NCBI RefSeq assembly: GCF_011067135.1
Contig: NZ_JAAMOW010000011.1
Location: 62,001 to 126,000, forward strand
Source: Solimonas terrae
GTDB taxonomy: Bacteria > Pseudomonadota > Gammaproteobacteria > Nevskiales > Nevskiaceae
Reading direction: 5' to 3'
Length of the DNA: 64,000 nt
The notes beneath the pieces are model-generated. The model saw only the letters and a program-made list of their open reading frames with translations. It did not search any database and was not told where the DNA came from. This document shows, piece after piece, positions 9,437-18,813 of the stretch. Position 1 is the first letter of the stretch. Every line of letters begins with the position of its first letter. A program made the translations under genes and the position numbers.

Positions 9437-10371
9437 GCCCAGCCCCGAAGAAATCACCGAGCAAACCGCAGGACCGGACGGCCGGCCAGCGGCGGACACT
9501 GCGCGTCGGCGTCGTGCAACAGCCCTGCACCGATGATCGCGACGTCAACCTGAAGATGTCGGAAGACGGCATCCGGGCAGCCGCGGCCGGCGGCGCCCGG
9601 CTGGTGTTGCTGCAGGAGCTGCATACCTCGCTGTATTTCTGCCAGCACGAATCGACCGAACTGTTCGACCTCGCCGAAGCGATTCCCGGCCCGTCGACCG
9701 AGTTCCTCGGCGCACTCGCCAGGGAACTCGGCGTGGTCATCGTCGGCTCGCTGTTCGAGCGCCGCGCGCCGGGCCTGTACCACAACACGGCCGTCGTGCT
9801 CGAAAAGGATGGCTCGCTGGCCGGCAAGTACCGCAAGATGCACATCCCGGACGATCCGGGCTACTACGAGAAGTTCTACTTCACGCCGGGCGACCTGGGC
9901 TTCACGCCGATCGAGACCAGCGTCGGCAAGCTCGGCGTGCTGGTGTGCTGGGACCAGTGGTATCCGGAAGCCGCGCGCCTGATGGCGCTGGCCGGTGCCG
10001 ACGTGCTGCTCTATCCGACCGCGATCGGCTGGAACCCGGACGACAGCGCGGAAGAACGTGCGCGCCAGCGCGACGCCTGGGTGACGATCCAGCGTGCGCA
10101 TGCCGTTGCCAACGGCCTGCCGGTGATCGTCGCCAACCGCGTCGGCTTCGAACCCGACCCGATGGGCCAGTGGCCCGGCTCGCAGTTCTGGGGGCACAGC
10201 TTCGTCGCCGGCCCGCAGGGCGAATTCATCGCCAAGGCCGGCGAGAAAGCCGACGTCTTGGTCACCGACGTCGACCTGCAACGCAGCGAGGACGTGCGGC
10301 GCTGGTGGCCGTTCCTGAGGGATCGCCGCATCGACGCCTATAACGATCTGGTCAGGCGCTTTCGCGACTGA
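9433..10371 (+). CDS. aguB: N-carbamoylputrescine amidase
   Basis: This nitrilase-superfamily enzyme of 312 residues hydrolyses N-carbamoylputrescine to putrescine, CO2 and ammonia. The Glu-Lys-Cys catalytic triad is visible: Glu 62 in LLQELH, Lys 135 in YRKMHIP and Cys 172 in VLVCWDQWYPE. The short Lys/Pro-rich N terminus of about 22 residues before RTLRVGVVQQ is longer than in most relatives. The start is fixed by the ATGA overlap with aguA, and the pair forms a complete putrescine-forming unit. Longer upstream frames run through aguA and are not real. Confidence 0.95.
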   Translation: MSPAPKKSPSKPQDRTAGQRRTLRVGVVQQPCTDDRDVNLKMSEDGIRAAAAGGARLVLLQELHTSLYFCQHESTELFDLAEAIPGPSTEFLGALARELGVVIVGSLFERRAPGLYHNTAVVLEKDGSLAGKYRKMHIPDDPGYYEKFYFTPGDLGFTPIETSVGKLGVLVCWDQWYPEAARLMALAGADVLLYPTAIGWNPDDSAEERARQRDAWVTIQRAHAVANGLPVIVANRVGFEPDPMGQWPGSQFWGHSFVAGPQGEFIAKAGEKADVLVTDVDLQRSEDVRRWWPFLRDRRIDAYNDLVRRFRD

Positions 10372-10457
10372 ACACCACCCGCCAGGGGTGGGGCCAAAAC
10401 CAAACGCACGCGCGACAATGCGCGCCGGTAAGACTTGCCATAAGCCGAGGTAACACG

Positions 10458-11594
10458 ATGGGCACCGAAGAACTCGAACTTTTCCGCGACACCGTCAAGC
10501 GCTTTCTCGCCGACAACGTCGAGCCGCACTACGAGAAGTGGGAAAAGGCCGGCATCTTCCCGAAGGATTTGTACCTGCAGATGGGTGAAGCCGGACTGCT
10601 CTGTGTCGATCAGCCCGAGGAATACGGCGGCATCGGCGCGCCTTTCGAGTTCTCCTGCGTGATCGTCGAGGAGGTCGCGCGCATGGGTTTTCTCGCACTG
10701 GCCTCGAATCTCACCGTGCATTCGGACATCGCCGCGCCGTACATCCTCCACCTGGGCAGCGAAGCGCAGAAGCAGAAGTACCTGCCGAAGATGGCGTCCG
10801 GCGAATGCATCGGCGCGATCGGCATGACCGAACCCGGCGCCGGTTCCGACCTGCAGGGCATGAAGACCAGCGCAACGCCCGACGGCGACGACTACCTCAT
10901 CAACGGCTCCAAGACCTTCATCACCAACGGCCAGCATGCCGGCGTGGTCGTGCTCGCGACCAAGACCGATCCCAAGGCCGGCGCCAGGGGCACCACGCTG
11001 TTCACCGTCGACACCACGTTGCCGGGCTTCAAGCGCGGCCGCAATCTCGACAAGATCGGCCTGCATTCGGCCGATACCTCGGAGCTGTTCTTCGACAACC
11101 TGCGCATTTCCAAGGACGAAGTGCTGGGCCGCCTGGGCGGCGGCTTCGGCCACCTGATCGACGAGCTGCCGCGCGAACGCCTGGTGCTTGCCGTGTCGGC
11201 CGTCGCGCATGCGCAGGGTGCACTGGAAAAGACCATCGAATACGTGACGACGCGCAAGGCCTTCGGCACGCCGATCGCCTCGTTCCAGAACACGCGCTTC
11301 GAGCTGGCGAAGATCAAGACCGACATCGAGATCCATCGCGCCTACATGGAGAAGTGCACGGCGATGTATGCGAACGGCACGATGGACGTGACGACCGCAG
11401 CGATGATCAAGCTCGCGACGACCGAGATGGAAGGCCGGGTCACCGACGCCTGCCTGCAGCTGTTCGGCGGCTACGGTTACATGACCGAGTATCCGATCTC
11501 GCGCTACTGGGCCGACGCGCGCATCCAGCGCATCTACGGCGGCACCTCGGAGATCATGAAAGAAGTGATCGCACGCTCGCTGGTCGGGCGCTGA
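10458..11594 (+). CDS. Acyl-CoA dehydrogenase (first of a tandem pair)
   Basis: This 378-residue FAD-dependent acyl-CoA dehydrogenase has the standard domains: an N-terminal helical domain, a beta domain with MTEPGAGSDLQGMKT and GSKTFITNGQHA, and a C-terminal helical domain with RKAFGTPIASFQNTRF. The expected catalytic Glu 365 lies in YGGTSEI. The domain order and length resemble short/medium-chain or long-chain (ACADL-like) enzymes; substrate chain length cannot be read from sequence alone. It is closely related along its whole length to the next gene, so a local duplication is likely. It is followed by a palindrome and a terminator. Confidence 0.93.
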   Translation: MGTEELELFRDTVKRFLADNVEPHYEKWEKAGIFPKDLYLQMGEAGLLCVDQPEEYGGIGAPFEFSCVIVEEVARMGFLALASNLTVHSDIAAPYILHLGSEAQKQKYLPKMASGECIGAIGMTEPGAGSDLQGMKTSATPDGDDYLINGSKTFITNGQHAGVVVLATKTDPKAGARGTTLFTVDTTLPGFKRGRNLDKIGLHSADTSELFFDNLRISKDEVLGRLGGGFGHLIDELPRERLVLAVSAVAHAQGALEKTIEYVTTRKAFGTPIASFQNTRFELAKIKTDIEIHRAYMEKCTAMYANGTMDVTTAAMIKLATTEMEGRVTDACLQLFGGYGYMTEYPISRYWADARIQRIYGGTSEIMKEVIARSLVGR

Positions 11595-11610
11595 TTCGTC
11601 TTTTGCCTAC

Positions 11611-11640
11611 TGCGATCCGGTGATGCATCACCGGATCGCA
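11611..11640. repeat. Perfect 30-bp palindrome
   Basis: The 15 bases TGCGATCCGGTGATG are followed without any spacer by their exact reverse complement. It lies 17 bases after the first acyl-CoA dehydrogenase stop and 13 bases before a conventional terminator. With no loop and no T run it looks more like a binding site for a dimeric protein than a terminator. Confidence 0.8.
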
Positions 11641-11652
11641 GGCCGGACCATG

Positions 11653-11683
11653 AGCTGCGGCGCCATCAGGCCCGCAGCTTTTT
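11653..11683 (+). terminator. Rho-independent terminator between the two acyl-CoA dehydrogenase genes
   Basis: An 8-bp AGCTGCGG/CCGCAGCT stem with an 11-base loop is followed by five T. It ends 24 bases before the second gene's start, implying that the second gene is expressed by read-through or regulated here. Confidence 0.8.
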
Positions 11684-11706
11684 CATTTACCGATCCGAAT
11701 TCCGAC

Positions 11707-12870
11707 ATGACCGCCGCCGAACCCCAGCGCAACGAAGCCCTCGACTCCGAATTGACCGCCTGGCGCGACACCGTGCGCCGCTTCCTTGCCGATGAGGTCG
11801 AGCCGCATTACGAGCAATGGGAAAAGGCCGGCATCGTGCCGCGCGAGCTGTATCTGAAGATGGGCGCGGCGGGCTTCCTGTGCGTGGACGTGCCGGAGGA
11901 ATACGGCGGCGCCGGCGCGCCGCTGGAATTCTCGTTCGCGATCGCCGAGGAATCGGCGCGACTCGGCTACATGTCGCTGACCTCGAACCTGATGATGCAC
12001 TCGGACATCGTCGCGCCCTACATCCTGCATCTCGGTTCCGAGGAACAGAAGCAGAAATATCTGCCGAAGATGATCAGCGGCGAATGTTTCGGCGCACTGG
12101 CGATGACCGAACCCGGCACCGGCTCCGACCTGCAGGCGATCAAGACCAACGCCCAGCCTGACGGCGAGGGCTATCGCCTCAACGGCTCGAAGACCTTCAT
12201 CACCAACGGCCAGCACGCCGGCGTCGTCATCGTCGCCGCCAAGGACGGCAGGCTTGGCGGCAAGGGCATGACGCTGTTTCTGGTCGATACCGAACTGCCC
12301 GGCTTCAAGCGCGGCCGCAATCTCGACAAGATCGGCATGCACGCCGCCGATACTTCGGAGCTGTTCTTCGACAATGTGCCGCTCGGGGCCGGTGCGGCGC
12401 TCGGTCGCGCCGGCAACGGCTTCGGCCACCTGATGGATGAATTGCCGCGCGAGCGCCTGATGCTCGCGGTCGCCGCGGTCGCACACGCTGAAGGCGCACT
12501 GGAACGCACGATCGAATACGTGACCACGCGCAAGGCCTTCGGCCAGCCCGTGTCGAGCTTCCAGAACACGCGCTTCGAGCTGGCCAGGATCAAGACCGAC
12601 ATCGAAATCAATCGCGCGTTCTACGAGAAGTGCTGCCGGCTCTACGCCGAAGGCAAGCTCGACGTGCCGACGGCCGCGATCATCAAGCTCGCGACCAGCG
12701 AAATGGAATGCCGCGTCGTCGACGCCTGCCTGCAGCTGTTCGGCGGCTACGGCTACATGAGCGAGTACCCGATCTCGCGCTACTGGACCGACGCGCGCAT
12801 CCAGCGCATCTACGGCGGTACCAACGAAATCATGAAGGAAGTGATCGCCCGCTCGCTGGTCGGCCGCTAG
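11707..12870 (+). CDS. Acyl-CoA dehydrogenase (second of a tandem pair)
   Basis: A 387-residue paralogue of the preceding enzyme: the same blocks occur in the same order (MTEPGTGSDLQAIKT, GSKTFITNGQHAGVV, RKAFGQPVSSFQNTRF, YGGTNEIMKEVIARSLVGR, catalytic Glu 374). The N terminus carries about nine extra residues. The start at 11707 was chosen because homology begins shortly after it; an in-frame extension upstream would run through the terminator. It catalyses FAD-dependent alpha,beta-dehydrogenation of an acyl-CoA. A terminator between the copies suggests that they are not always expressed together. Confidence 0.92.
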   Translation: MTAAEPQRNEALDSELTAWRDTVRRFLADEVEPHYEQWEKAGIVPRELYLKMGAAGFLCVDVPEEYGGAGAPLEFSFAIAEESARLGYMSLTSNLMMHSDIVAPYILHLGSEEQKQKYLPKMISGECFGALAMTEPGTGSDLQAIKTNAQPDGEGYRLNGSKTFITNGQHAGVVIVAAKDGRLGGKGMTLFLVDTELPGFKRGRNLDKIGMHAADTSELFFDNVPLGAGAALGRAGNGFGHLMDELPRERLMLAVAAVAHAEGALERTIEYVTTRKAFGQPVSSFQNTRFELARIKTDIEINRAFYEKCCRLYAEGKLDVPTAAIIKLATSEMECRVVDACLQLFGGYGYMSEYPISRYWTDARIQRIYGGTNEIMKEVIARSLVGR

Positions 12871-13185
12871 CCGGCCTGAGCAGAGCACGCCACGCGGCGC
12901 CACCCGGAAGTATCCACAGCCGCCCCTGCGATCACGAGCAAGTGATCGCGCCGTCACGTGTACGTCGCTGAAAGATATTCAACCGACTGAACGCACGGCG
13001 CGCGTGCCCGGGAAAATCTCGTTCCGATTTCGGCACGCTTGCCTAATATTGGCCTAAGGCGTTTAATGCTTTTCGTCAAATAGACATCAGTGACGAGTAG
13101 TAGCGGCTGGCCCCTGCGATTTTTGCATCAGGCCTCGTCCTGACAGACAGCGGCATCGTCCGCCGCACAAGAAGGAGGAGCAGAG
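12871..13185. other. Intergenic region upstream of the TonB-dependent receptor
   Basis: No gene is seen in these 315 bases. An A+T-rich patch at about 13035-13085 probably holds the promoter of the downstream receptor gene, which has GGAGGAG at 13172-13178. I could not identify a specific operator such as a Fur box. Confidence 0.5.
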
Positions 13186-15606
13186 ATGAAGTCGAATCCG
13201 TTCACCTGGGTCGTTGCAGCCGGCGCGATCAGCACCAGCGCGTTGCTGCCCCTGTCGGCCGCCATCGCCCAGGACACCCCGTCGGACAACGCGGCCGCCG
13301 CCGAAGCTGCGCCGGCAGCCGCGGCCGATGCCGTGCCGCTTGACGACACCACCGACATGGCGGAAGTGATCGTGACGGCCCAGCGACGCGAGGAAAAATC
13401 ACGCGACGTGCCGATCTCGGTGACTTCCCTGACTGCCGATCAGCTCGCGACGGCCAACGTCAATCAGCTCTCCGACACCGCCCGCGTGACACCCGGACTG
13501 CGCTTCGATGCCGCGGGCCCGGCCGTGCAGCCAAGTATCCGTGGCGTCGGCACCGCGATCACGACGTCCGGCGGCGGCCCCAACGTCGGCATTTATGTCG
13601 ATGGCTTTTTCCGCGCGAATACCTACGCGTCCGACTTCCAGCTCATGAATGTGGAGAACATTCAGGTCCTGAAAGGACCACAGGGCACGCTGTTCGGCCG
13701 CAACACGACGGGCGGCGCCATCCTCGTCTCGACGGCCGATCCGAGCCGCGAGACGTCAGCCGAAGCAAAGGCGGGCTACGCACGCTTCGACGCGCCGTCA
13801 TTGCAGGCCTATGCCACGACCGGCGTCGGCGACAATCTGGCCTTCGACATCGAAGGCCTCTACCGCCGCGGTGACAGCTATTTCGACGATGCCACCGACG
13901 TGAAGAATCACATCGGTCGGTACGAGAACTGGTCGGTGCGCACCGGCATGAAAGCCGATTTCGGTGACGCGGGCTCGCTGCTGCTGCGCTACGAGCACGA
14001 CTCGATGAATGACCCAACCTCGCTGATGTACAACGCGTTCGTCGACCGGCGCGGAGATGCGCGTTTCTTCTCGACGGTCGCCGATCCGCAGGCGAGCTAC
14101 GGCTATAGCGATTCCCGAGGCCTTGCGTTGATCAACCGCGGCGCGCCGGACGGCTCCTACGCGACCAAGCCCGGCGATGTCGCCCTGAACCAGCCCGTGA
14201 GCTTCCGCCAGCGCACCAATGCGGTCGAGGCGACCTACAAAGCCGATTTCGATTTCGCGCAGCTGACCTCGTACACCCAATACCGGCACGACTTCACGCC
14301 GTACAACGACGATCTCGATTCCACGGCCGTGCCGTATTTCAACCTTTACATCGGCGTCAAGGACACGACCATTTCACAGGAATTCCTGCTGAACTCCAGC
14401 GACAAGGATGCGAGTCTGCAGTGGACAGTCGGCGCCAACTACTTCTACTACAAAGACGACTGGTCCGACCTCAAGGCGTCCGGCTACGTGCCGAGTTTCG
14501 GCGCCGACCCGGACACCACGCATCTGCAGCCGTTTGGTGGCTCCAGCACCACGACCGGTTCGCTCGCCGCATTTGCGGATGCCACCTATGCGCTGGTCGA
14601 GAACAAGCTGTTCCTGACGCTCGGCGGCCGCTTCAGTCATGACCGCGTGACCGACGCGTACTTCAACACCAATCAGTTCACGGGCTTCACCGGCTACACC
14701 GGACGCGACGGCGAAAACATTCCGTTCAATGGCGCCCCGCAGACGCGGATCGACGTGCCGAACCTCAGCGACAACAGCTTCACGCCGCGTGTGGTGCTGC
14801 GCTACAAGCCCGACGATGCATCCAGCATCTACGCGTCATACACGCAGGGCTACAAGGCCGGCATCCTCAATGTCGGCGGCTACTCGCTGCAACCGGTCAA
14901 GCCGGAAAAGAACAATGCCTACGAGATCGGCTACAAGTACGAAGAGCGCAAGTGGGCGCTTGACCTCGCGAGTTTCCTGTACGACTACAAGGATCTGCAG
15001 GTCTCGAGCTTTCAGGCCGGGGCCGCGCAGATCACCAACGCGGCAACGGCGCGCGTGTACGGTGTCGAAGGGCAGGTCCGCTACAGCGTGACGCGCACCT
15101 TCGACATCAATGCCGGTGCGACCTGGACGCACGCGCGCTATCGCTCGTTCAAGAACGCGCCGTTCTATGGCTACTGTGATCCGGCGGTGGCCGATCCGAC
15201 CGCACCGACGTACTGCGCATCCGGTGACGGCTCCATCGTCCAGGTCACCAACGATGCCAGCGGCGACCGCCTGCAGCGCTCGCCGGACTTCACGGCGAAC
15301 ATCGGCGCGAACTATCTGATTCCCACCGACGCGAGCGGACAGTTCACGCTGTCCGGCAACGTCTACTACAGCTCGGCGTTCTATTTCGACCCCAGCGAAC
15401 AGTTCCGCCAAGGCGCGTATTCGGTCGCGTCGCTGCGTGCGCAGTGGCAGGACCCGAGCAGCCGCTATAGCGTCGCGGTGTTCGGCGACAACCTCGGCAA
15501 CAAGCACTACCTGTCGTACATCAACGCCAACACCACCGGCATCCAGTCGATCTGGGCGTCGCCGATCACCTACGGTGTGAGCTTCGGCGTCAAGTTCGGC
15601 GCCTGA
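13186..15606 (+). CDS. TonB-dependent outer-membrane receptor
   Basis: The 806-residue protein has a signal peptide (ending near ASA/AIAQ), an Ala-rich linker, then a TonB box-like AEVIVTAQRREEKSRDVPISV. A plug domain follows with PSIRGVG, VGIYVDGFF and VLKGPQGTLFGRNTTGGAI, and a 22-strand-type barrel ends in GVSFGVKFGA. The 'TAQRREE...VPISV' plug is typical of the large receptor group found in sphingomonads and related environmental proteobacteria, often used for complex carbohydrates, sterols or siderophores. The substrate cannot be told here and no dedicated transport genes are adjacent. A strong GGAGGAG Shine-Dalgarno supports the start. Confidence 0.93.
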   Translation: MKSNPFTWVVAAGAISTSALLPLSAAIAQDTPSDNAAAAEAAPAAAADAVPLDDTTDMAEVIVTAQRREEKSRDVPISVTSLTADQLATANVNQLSDTARVTPGLRFDAAGPAVQPSIRGVGTAITTSGGGPNVGIYVDGFFRANTYASDFQLMNVENIQVLKGPQGTLFGRNTTGGAILVSTADPSRETSAEAKAGYARFDAPSLQAYATTGVGDNLAFDIEGLYRRGDSYFDDATDVKNHIGRYENWSVRTGMKADFGDAGSLLLRYEHDSMNDPTSLMYNAFVDRRGDARFFSTVADPQASYGYSDSRGLALINRGAPDGSYATKPGDVALNQPVSFRQRTNAVEATYKADFDFAQLTSYTQYRHDFTPYNDDLDSTAVPYFNLYIGVKDTTISQEFLLNSSDKDASLQWTVGANYFYYKDDWSDLKASGYVPSFGADPDTTHLQPFGGSSTTTGSLAAFADATYALVENKLFLTLGGRFSHDRVTDAYFNTNQFTGFTGYTGRDGENIPFNGAPQTRIDVPNLSDNSFTPRVVLRYKPDDASSIYASYTQGYKAGILNVGGYSLQPVKPEKNNAYEIGYKYEERKWALDLASFLYDYKDLQVSSFQAGAAQITNAATARVYGVEGQVRYSVTRTFDINAGATWTHARYRSFKNAPFYGYCDPAVADPTAPTYCASGDGSIVQVTNDASGDRLQRSPDFTANIGANYLIPTDASGQFTLSGNVYYSSAFYFDPSEQFRQGAYSVASLRAQWQDPSSRYSVAVFGDNLGNKHYLSYINANTTGIQSIWASPITYGVSFGVKFGA

Positions 15607-15608
15607 CG

Positions 15609-15659
15609 AAAAAGGCGTCCCGCCGATCCGCAGCGACATCGGTGGATTGGCGGAACGCC
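15609..15659 (-). terminator. Terminator of the wrbA-DUF2069 unit
   Basis: Read on the minus strand, an 11-bp stem with one mismatch (GGCGTTCCGCC) and an inner extension are followed by five T. It lies just past the DUF2069 stop codon and two bases after the receptor gene's stop, so it may also help to end the converging transcript. Confidence 0.8.
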
Positions 15660-15666
15660 TTCCTGC

Positions 15667-16643
<977 letters not shown>

Positions 16644-16671
16644 CTAGCGGCACTACTTCGGGGGAACCGTC

Positions 16672-17142
16672 ATGCATCCCAATGCGCAGCTGCTGGAAAC
16701 CTTCTACGCCGCGTTCGCCCGTCGTGACGCCGCGGCAATGGCGGCCTGCTATCACGCCGATGCCCGCTTTGCCGACCCGGTGTTTCCGGCGCTCGACGGA
16801 GCCGGTGTGCGGGCGATGTGGGCGATGCTCTGCGCCGGCGGCAAGGACCTGCGCATCGAGGCCAGCGGCATCGTCGCCGACGACAGCGAGGGTCGCGCGC
16901 ACTGGGATGCGCACTACACGTTTTCCGGGACCGGCCGGCCCGTGCTCAACCGCATCGACGCCAGCTTCCGCTTCCGCGACGGCCTGATCGTCGACCATCG
17001 CGACGTCTTCGACTTCCACGCCTGGGCGACGCAGGCCCTGGGGCTCGGCGGCCGCCTGCTCGGGGGTAGTGGCTGGCTGCGGCGCAAGGTGCAGAAACAG
17101 GCGGCTGCCAGACTGGACGCCTGGCAGCGTCGCAAGCCCTGA
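16672..17142 (+). CDS. NTF2-like (SnoaL-type) family protein
   Basis: The 156-residue protein opens with NAQLLETFYAAFARRDAAAMAACYHADARFADPVF, a hallmark of the NTF2-like cone fold, and continues with DAHYTFSGTGRPVLNRIDASFRFRDGLIVDHRD. Members of this fold include ketosteroid isomerase, polyketide cyclases and many uncharacterised ligand-binding proteins; no catalytic residues can be assigned here. GGGGGAA lies seven bases before the ATG. It is transcribed in the same direction as the isoprenylcysteine methyltransferase-like gene 92 bases downstream. Confidence 0.85.
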   Translation: MHPNAQLLETFYAAFARRDAAAMAACYHADARFADPVFPALDGAGVRAMWAMLCAGGKDLRIEASGIVADDSEGRAHWDAHYTFSGTGRPVLNRIDASFRFRDGLIVDHRDVFDFHAWATQALGLGGRLLGGSGWLRRKVQKQAAARLDAWQRRKP

Positions 17143-17234
17143 TGAGCCGCTGACGGAGGCCGCGCCGGGCCTTGACCGTGCGTTGACACGTCTTGCGCTG
17201 CAATAATGGCGTCGTTCCCTTCCGAGTACCTGCC

Positions 17235-17849
17235 ATGTCCACCCTTGCCCGCGCATCGCGCCTGCGGATTCCCTTGTCCCGCGCGTTCGTCGCCCTGCTG
17301 GGCGTGGCGATCCTGTTCAACGGCAGTTACTGGAGCCGTGCCGGTCTGATGTTCGGCGATCTGCTGACCAGCCTGGGCCTGGTGCTGATCGGCGTCGCCA
17401 CGGTCGGCCGCCTCTGGTGCAATCTCTACATCGTCGGCTACAAGAACCGCGAGCTGCTGACGACCGGTCCGTATTCGACCTCGCGCAATCCGCTGTATTT
17501 CTTCAGCAGCATCGGCGCCGTCGGCGTCGGCTGCATGAGCGAAAGCCTGATCATCACGGCGGTCATCGCGCTCATGTTCGCCATCACCTACCCGAGCGTG
17601 ATCCTTGCCGAGGAGCGGCGCCTGGCCGATCTGCACGGCGACGCCTGGACGCGCTACGTTGCGACGGTGCCGCGCTTCTGGCCGAAATTCTCGCAGCTTG
17701 ACGAGCCGGAGCAGTACACGATGTATCCGCGCCAGTTCCGTCGTCACCTGTCGGACGCGCTGTGGTTCGGCTGGGCGGCCGCGATCCTGCTGCTGATCGA
17801 AACCCTGCACGACGGCGGCTGGCTGCCGGTCTGGTGGCACGCGATGTAA
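17235..17849 (+). CDS. Isoprenylcysteine carboxyl methyltransferase-like membrane protein
   Basis: The 204-residue protein has several membrane segments and the C-terminal catalytic signature of the ICMT/phospholipid methyltransferase family: TTGPYSTSRNPLYFFSSIG, then EERRLADLHGDAWTRYVATVPRFWP. These motifs bind S-adenosylmethionine. In bacteria the substrate is usually unknown. The start at 17235 was chosen because the preceding in-frame stretch overlaps a promoter-like region and lacks family similarity. It converges on the 2OG-Fe(II) oxygenase gene. Confidence 0.88.
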   Translation: MSTLARASRLRIPLSRAFVALLGVAILFNGSYWSRAGLMFGDLLTSLGLVLIGVATVGRLWCNLYIVGYKNRELLTTGPYSTSRNPLYFFSSIGAVGVGCMSESLIITAVIALMFAITYPSVILAEERRLADLHGDAWTRYVATVPRFWPKFSQLDEPEQYTMYPRQFRRHLSDALWFGWAAAILLLIETLHDGGWLPVWWHAM

Positions 17850-17874
17850 GCGGTGCCGGCTCGGACCTCCACCG

Positions 17875-18240
17875 TCAGCGCCGTACCCAGCCGATGCTCA
17901 GCACATGGCGCGTGCCACGCAGCACGCGGCTGACGCTGTGCTCGCAGACATCAGGTCGGAACAGTTTGATGCGCCGACTGGCCCGGATCGGCGCCGCGCA
18001 GACGAACTCGCCACCCTCGCGCGCTTCACGAACCACGATATTGAGCCGGAAGTGCCGCCCCTCGCCTACCGGATCGGTGTGCGGCCGGATTTCCGCGCCT
18101 TCCGGAAAACGCAGCAAGTAGCAGTCGAACGGCAGCGGCCACAGCCCGCGCGCCAGCAGCATCTTGTCGTAACCCGACGCCTGCCGTCCGCGTTGCCAGC
18201 GCAGGAACTCGCGCATGCAGCGAGCCGACGGCCGAGCCAT
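17875..18240 (-). CDS. 2-oxoglutarate/Fe(II) oxygenase-like protein, 121 aa
   Basis: The double-stranded beta-helix metal ligands are clear: His 54 and Asp 56 in IRPHTDP, His 101 in VCEHSV, and Arg 111 in GTRHVLSIGW, which would bind 2-oxoglutarate. Such enzymes hydroxylate proteins or small molecules; the substrate is unknown. It is short for the family, close to the minimal catalytic core. The start codon overlaps the stop of the lytic transglycosylase gene (ATGA), so the two are co-translated. Confidence 0.83.
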   Translation of the reverse strand: MARPSARCMREFLRWQRGRQASGYDKMLLARGLWPLPFDCYLLRFPEGAEIRPHTDPVGEGRHFRLNIVVREAREGGEFVCAAPIRASRRIKLFRPDVCEHSVSRVLRGTRHVLSIGWVRR

Positions 18241-18809
18241 CAGCTGTGGTACCAGTGCCGGTTCAGCGCGTTGACGACCAGCATCGGGTAGTCGGGTTTG
18301 CCGTAGCTGCCGTTGTAGCGGCCGAGCGCGTTGATCAGGTTGCCGTGTTCCTTGTCGAGATAGAACTTGAGGATCGTGCAGCCCATGCGCAGATTGGTCT
18401 GCGTGTGAAACAGGTTGTCGTCGGGCTTGCCGATTTCCTTGAGCCAGAACGGCATGATCTGCATCAGCCCCTGGGCGCCGGCGCTCGACACCGCGTAACG
18501 ATTGAAGCGGCTTTCGACTTCGATCACCGACAGCACCAGTTCCGGCGCGAGCTTGGCGCGTCGCGCTTCGCTGTGCACGAGTCGCAGCAGCTGCAGGCGC
18601 TGCGCGTCGTCGCGCACGAACGGCTGCAGACGCCCGGACATGTCGACGAACCAGACCTCGGCATCGAAGCGATGCTCGAAGCCGTCGGCCGCATCGATGT
18701 TCTTCGCCAGCAGCGCGCGCAATTCCGGCTCCGGCTCGCCGGTGGGGCCGGCAAATGCCGGACCGGCCACCACGGCGAAACAGCCTGCGAGCAGCAGTGC
18801 GCGCCGCAT
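18240..18809 (-). CDS. Lytic murein transglycosylase (SLT domain)
   Basis: The 189-residue exported protein has a signal peptide ending GPAFA at about residue 20 and a C-terminal lysozyme-like SLT domain with IEVESRFNRYAVSSAGAQGLMQIMP; the catalytic Glu is Glu 99. Later motifs NLRMGCTILKFYL and GRYNGSYGKPDYP are typical of MltC/Slt-type catalytic cores. It cleaves peptidoglycan glycan strands to 1,6-anhydro products. It lies four bases after proS in the same direction and overlaps the 2OG-oxygenase gene, forming a three-gene unit. Confidence 0.9.
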   Translation of the reverse strand: MRRALLLAGCFAVVAGPAFAGPTGEPEPELRALLAKNIDAADGFEHRFDAEVWFVDMSGRLQPFVRDDAQRLQLLRLVHSEARRAKLAPELVLSVIEVESRFNRYAVSSAGAQGLMQIMPFWLKEIGKPDDNLFHTQTNLRMGCTILKFYLDKEHGNLINALGRYNGSYGKPDYPMLVVNALNRHWYHS

Positions 18810-18813
18810 GGTC

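Noticed and set aside
10375-10391. Hairpin after aguB (CCACCC/GGGTGG)
   Set aside because: Only six base pairs and no T run; too weak to call a terminator.
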